A stretch of DNA of 64,000 bases from NCBI GenBank assembly GCA_000310025.1, contig FN649742.1:1503618-1567617 (forward strand). Direction: 5' to 3'. The position numbers and the translations under genes were made by a program. The notes under the pieces were generated by a model that was not told the origin of the DNA, made no database searches, and was given only the letters and a program-made list of their open reading frames with translations. Within the stretch, counting starts at the first letter, position 1; every line of letters starts with the position of its first letter. Source of the DNA: Ectocarpus siliculosus (Eukaryota > Sar > Phaeophyceae > Ectocarpales > Ectocarpaceae). Positions 60,111 through 64,000 of the stretch are shown here, piece after piece.

Positions 60111-61518
60111 CTTGTTTCGGGAACGCTCTGAACGAACGCACCTGGTGCCTGCCTTCCTGCCTTCCTGCTTTCCTGCGACGTGCTTGCACTGTACGTGATC
60201 CGCTGTTTTGCTCCCCCGTGGACTCTGATTTCGGTTTCCTCTGCAGTCACCCCCGACTTTGGGTTCGGGTGCGGCCGGCGGCGGCAGCGGCGGCGGCGGC
60301 GGCGGCGGTGGCGGCCGCTCCGTGATGAGACCGGGCGCCGACTACTACCCTTCGCCGGCAACGTCGCCTCGGGCGAGGGAAATGGCCGGCCGGCCCCACG
60401 AGCGGCCAAGGGAACTAGACCCCGAGTCCAGCCTCCTCTCCCTGCCCCCGCCAAGGGAGCCTCCCGATCCGACGGCCGGGTTCTCGTTCCACCCGGCTGC
60501 CAATCGCCCGTCCTGGAGGCGGGGTTCTACCTGGGAGTCGGGGTCCCCCGGCGGCGGCGGCGACGGCAGGCCGGTCGACCGCAACGACCCCAGGGCATAC
60601 CACCAGTACCCGCCGCAGCAGCTCGGATCGTTCGAGTCCTCGGATCGACCTCCGTCGTCGTCTTCATGGAGCAGCCCGGGAGGCGGCGGCGGCGGCGGTG
60701 GTGGTGGCGGCCGCGGCGCGTCTTTGGGAGACCGAAGGTACCGCAACTTCGATCGAGAAGCCGGGGAAGACGGGCAGGGGCGGGGGCGGAGCGTGGTGGA
60801 GTGGCCCCTCCCGCACGGCGGAGGAGCTGGAGGTGGAGGGGGGGGCGACCCTTACCACGAGCGGGTGGAGCTGCCGCCGCCGCCGCCGCACGGGTTCGAC
60901 CGCCATCTTCCACTGGAGAGGCCGCTGATGGGCGGGGGCCGGCAAGGAGAGGGAAGGCACGACATGCTCCTGGGTGCTCCTTCGCCCCCGCGCGACGAGC
61001 AGGGATACGCCGCGCGCGGCGCAGACGGCGGTGCGTACGAGCACCCCTCTGGGCGGGCACGCTGGGCCGGCGGCGGAGGTGACCAGGTGGGATTGCCCGG
61101 CCGTGGAAGTCGGGACCATCGCGACTATGAGCAGGAGCAGCAGCGAGTGGAGCGCGGGAGGCAGGACTGGGAGGGGGGCCGCAGAGGTTTCTGGCCCCAG
61201 GGGCCATTGCGCGGAGGGGTAGGCGACGGCGGCGGCGGCGGCAGGGGCGGTGCGGCGGCCCCCTTCCAATGGGAGAGAGAGCGTGTGGAGGAGGGCCGTC
61301 GGCATCATCCGGCGGGAGAGGAAGGCGGTGGAGTTCCCCTCCCTTCCTCCTCCCCTCGCGCCATGCACACCGGTTCCTCGTCGTCGTCCTCCTACCAGCA
61401 GCAAGAGCAGCAGCAGCAGCAGCATGGGGGCGAGAGGGAAGAATCGCCCGTTCCTGGGCGGGATGGAGGGGAAGAGGACCGGAAGCCGGATGTTGGGCGG
61501 CACCAGGGTGACGAGTAG
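58320..61518 (+). CDS. Zn(II)2Cys6 zinc-cluster transcription-factor-like protein
   Basis: Exons 58320-58355, 58754-59671 and 60247-61518 join in phase 0 to 742 codons. Residues 22-48 form a binuclear zinc cluster, CDYCVRLKRACDGKNPCSLC then seven residues to the last Cys (C-x2-C-x6-C-x5-C-x2-C-x6-C, Cys 22, 25, 32, 38, 41, 48), the DNA-binding motif typical of fungal Gal4-type regulators. A basic, nuclear-localisation-like stretch follows (KKSGPAK, PRRKRS). The rest is low complexity: Ala runs at about 125-145 and 255-265, Gly runs near 320-330 and 465-475, Pro- and Gln-rich tails. It lacks the fungal middle homology region as far as I can see. Predicted nuclear DNA-binding regulator, targets unknown. 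The 12-residue first exon (donor AGA|GTAAGT) is the least certain part; intron 2 holds a (CT)n microsatellite at 60073-60108. Confidence 0.85.
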
Positions 61519-64000
61519 AGGGGTCCGAGTCGGTGTCGTTGTGTCTCCAGCCCCGGCAAGGCCAGCAGCGGTGACGGTCCCGCGTCTTGGAACGGATGGC
61601 GCGTCGAGGGTCACGGGGGCGACGAAACCGAGAGATTTTGTTGGACGGTGTGCCGTCGTTCGCGAGAGGACTCCCGAGCTAGCTAGGAGCGATTGAGATG
61701 GCTGACAGGCCGGTGGAATCACGTGCGTGGCAAGGTCTCTCCAGGGGCGGGCGCTTGGCGTGAGGCGGGGGCCTGGGGGCGCAGGTCCCGGGGGAAACGG
61801 GAGGCTGGCAACGTATTGGGCAAGGCGCGACCGGCGGAGTGGGAGGAGGGAGGTCGGTCGTGGGGAGATTTTGGACCGAGCACACGTCCGTCCATAGCGG
61901 GCTGCTTCCGATGTAATGTTTTTGAGCACGGGATCGTGGGTGTTTTATGGCCGTGAAAAATCACACAAGCTGGTCTGCGTAGCACTGCAGAGCAACAGCG
62001 TCGGTGTTGGTTCTACTCCGTCCAGGTTGTGCCTGGAGACGCCGTGTTTTGTGGTGCCCGGGAGGCGCTGCTTTGAGTTTGATTTCCGTTTTCTTTTTTT
62101 TCATGTGATGGTGGTGATGTGTTCGATGTGTGTGCTTTTTTGTTGACTGACTTGTTTTCTTCTTGTGTAGCCAGGACGCGCCTCGCGTTGATCTGTAGGG
62201 GGAGGAGGGTCCCCCAAACGACTTAATAAAGGCGCCGCGCCACGTTTTTAGATAAGCGTATCCAATAGGTGGATGGGCGTAGCCAAACGGCCTCCCCCCT
62301 CTCTTTTCTTTCTCTCTGTTCGAGCCCTGAATGTTTTTGCCATCTACATCAAAATATGGAGTGAAGGCTCGTGGAGGGAAAGGTGTGTTGTATGGAAAGT
62401 GTGACGGTATTGGTAGGTGGGCCCTTTGAGTCGCTTCTCGTGGCAAGTTGAGTTGTTTGTAACGCCGATACGTGCCATCGCTAGCAACGCGCGTGGGGGG
62501 GAGGGGGGTTACAGGTGAAGCTAGGCACACTCCCGTGTTGGTCGTTATGTAAGTCTAGGAGGACGAAGGGGGTGGCCCTCAAATCGTCCTTACGGTTACA
62601 GCTTGTCTTCTTCTTTCCCTGGGGAATTCTGTATGTCGCGCCGCCTGAAGAGCGCCCACTCAACTCACCCATCTTGTCGTGGTTTTGCCGTATTTTTGTA
62701 TAGTCCCGGTTTCAAAAAAATATCCTCTCTCTCTCTCCGGTGTTTTTGGCTCTTTTTTGTTTTCGTGACAATGGTTGGTCGTAGCGGCGAGCGTGGACGC
62801 GTGCCTCTGCAGTTTTACAGCAGTGTCACCTGCGGAACACCAAAACAACGCCACTTTCCCGAGAAACGGTGGAAAGGATGCAGGGGTAGGGGTCATCAGG
62901 GGCGGGTTTTTGTTTTCAAGTGTTGTTGTTCCTCTTGTGGTCTCGTGTCCCCATTCTGCGGTCCGACCGGCTGTTTTATCAAAGCCGTGCACTGGAGTAC
63001 GATTTGTTCTGTGTGGTACTGTATGTTTTGTTGAGAGATCAATTACACTTTTTTTTTTTCCTTTTGTTCCCGCCGCCGCCGCCGCCCCTGTTTGAGAGAT
63101 TCGTCAAGTCGTCCCGCCCCGTCGTCTGCAACTGCTCTAGATTTACATGTCTCTTGGAAGTTGTGGTAGCGGCGGTTGATGTTCCTTCACATGTTACAGT
63201 ACATCGTTGCCTGTTTAGAAAGGGCTTTCTCTCCACACACACACTCACAAGTTTTTCCTGGCGGCTGGGGGTGGGAAAGGGGGGCGGGGGGGTTGTAGGT
63301 ACGAAAATTCCTAGAGAGACAACACCTCCATTTTCTTTTTTGTGATACCTGGAAGTAACAGTAGGTGGATTGAACGAATTTTATTGGTTTTTACTTGGAC
63401 CGACCGGAAAATAGTTGGATTGACCGGGTTGAACCTAATCGCCTGCTGTATGTAGTGTGAGTGTGCGTCGAAAAGCCCCCCGTCGCTGCATTGCACATAT
63501 TTTTACCATAATTTTTTTTAGGTTCGGTAGGTTCGAGAGGGGCGACGGAATTATGGGAGGGGCGGAGCGGGCTGGGGTCTGTCTGTGCCTACTTGGCATT
63601 GATGAGTCAGAGAGACCGGAAGCAGTACTAGTACGTGGGGTTAGTGAGAGGCTGGGCGTCGGGCGGCGACACTTACGGCCACGATGGCGTATGCATTTTT
63701 TTTTTTCCCTCCCTTTTGTTCTCTTTTTTTGGTTTTTGTTTCTTCTATCTGTTTGCTCTCTGTTTGGATTGTCTGCTTGTCTCGCTTTTTTCTGCGGATG
63801 CAATCCGCTCGATATCTTAAACGTACAAGAGGTATGCTTTGGCAGCCAATTACAGAGTAGCACCGAAGGTCATGTGCGCAGCGCGCGTCTTTGTAGACGG
63901 GTTGGGGGTAGGGGGTAGAGGCGATGGGGCGGAGGGGGGGGGGGGGGGGGTGGAGAAAGTTAAAGGAAGTCGATGACAAACACAAACACAACTCTTCGAG
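61519..64000. other. 3' flank of the zinc-cluster gene; no recognised gene
   Basis: GC-rich to about 61900, probably 3' untranslated sequence, then GT-rich sequence with many homopolymer runs (for example a G run at about 63930-63951). Short frames on both strands have no family signature. No RNA gene was recognised. Confidence 0.4.

Noticed and set aside
60664-61929. 421-codon minus-strand open frame opposite the zinc-cluster gene
   Set aside because: GC-rich shadow of exon 60247-61518; its Arg/Pro/Ser-rich product has no motif, while the plus strand joins in phase to a perfect zinc cluster.
1-64000. Integrated large DNA virus (common in brown algal genomes), CRISPR array or bacterial insert
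   Set aside because: No viral core gene, no regularly spaced direct repeats with unique spacers, and no operon-like run of intronless genes was seen.

Overview
The window looks like nuclear DNA of an intron-rich eukaryote, most likely a brown alga (Phaeophyceae, Ectocarpus-like stramenopile). The organism call is inference: it rests on a balanced GC content, many short exons with GT-AG introns of a few hundred bases to 3 kb, many decayed transposons, and a stramenopile-style Pmp-repeat/multi-pass membrane protein. I see no bacterial operons, rRNA genes, CRISPR arrays or integrated virus.

Layout. 1-3.9 kb: relics of a Ty3/Gypsy retrotransposon. 3.9-4.3 kb (-): the first coding exon of a CLN3/battenin-like gene whose other exons are not in the window. 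5.4-7 kb: a palindromic MITE and a tRNA-derived SINE. 8.5-11.85 kb (+): a gene of unknown function whose six exons keep one reading frame. 12.2-13.9 kb (-): a DUF218/YdcF-like gene in three exons, convergent with the previous one. 14.8-16.3 kb: a second SINE and an interrupted inverted-repeat element.

18.4-35.3 kb (+) is the centrepiece: one 17-exon gene for a protein of about 1161 residues. It has a signal peptide, an array of Pmp-type (GGAI...FxxN) repeats each carried by its own phase-1 exon, a Cys-rich segment and a multi-pass membrane C-terminus. Its introns hold a LINE remnant, a third SINE and a palindromic repeat. 36.2-41.6 kb is mostly repeats, including a 1166-bp hAT-type non-autonomous element with a clear 8-bp target duplication.

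41.7-46.3 kb (+): RPAC1, the AC40 subunit shared by RNA polymerases I and III, with one GC-AG intron and an unlocated first exon. 46.3-58.3 kb: gene-poor, with tandem and dispersed duplications, hairpin elements, a second palindromic MITE, a fourth SINE and a possible small gene behind a TATA box. 58.3-61.5 kb (+): a Zn(II)2Cys6 transcription-factor-like protein with long Gly/Ala/Pro-rich tracts. The rest has no recognised gene.

The genes do not form one pathway. RPAC1 is housekeeping. The Pmp-repeat gene is the accessory, fast-changing locus and the most interesting part of the window. Exon models were built by hand from splice motifs and frame continuity; total coding lengths divide by three in all multi-exon models reported at confidence above 0.4.
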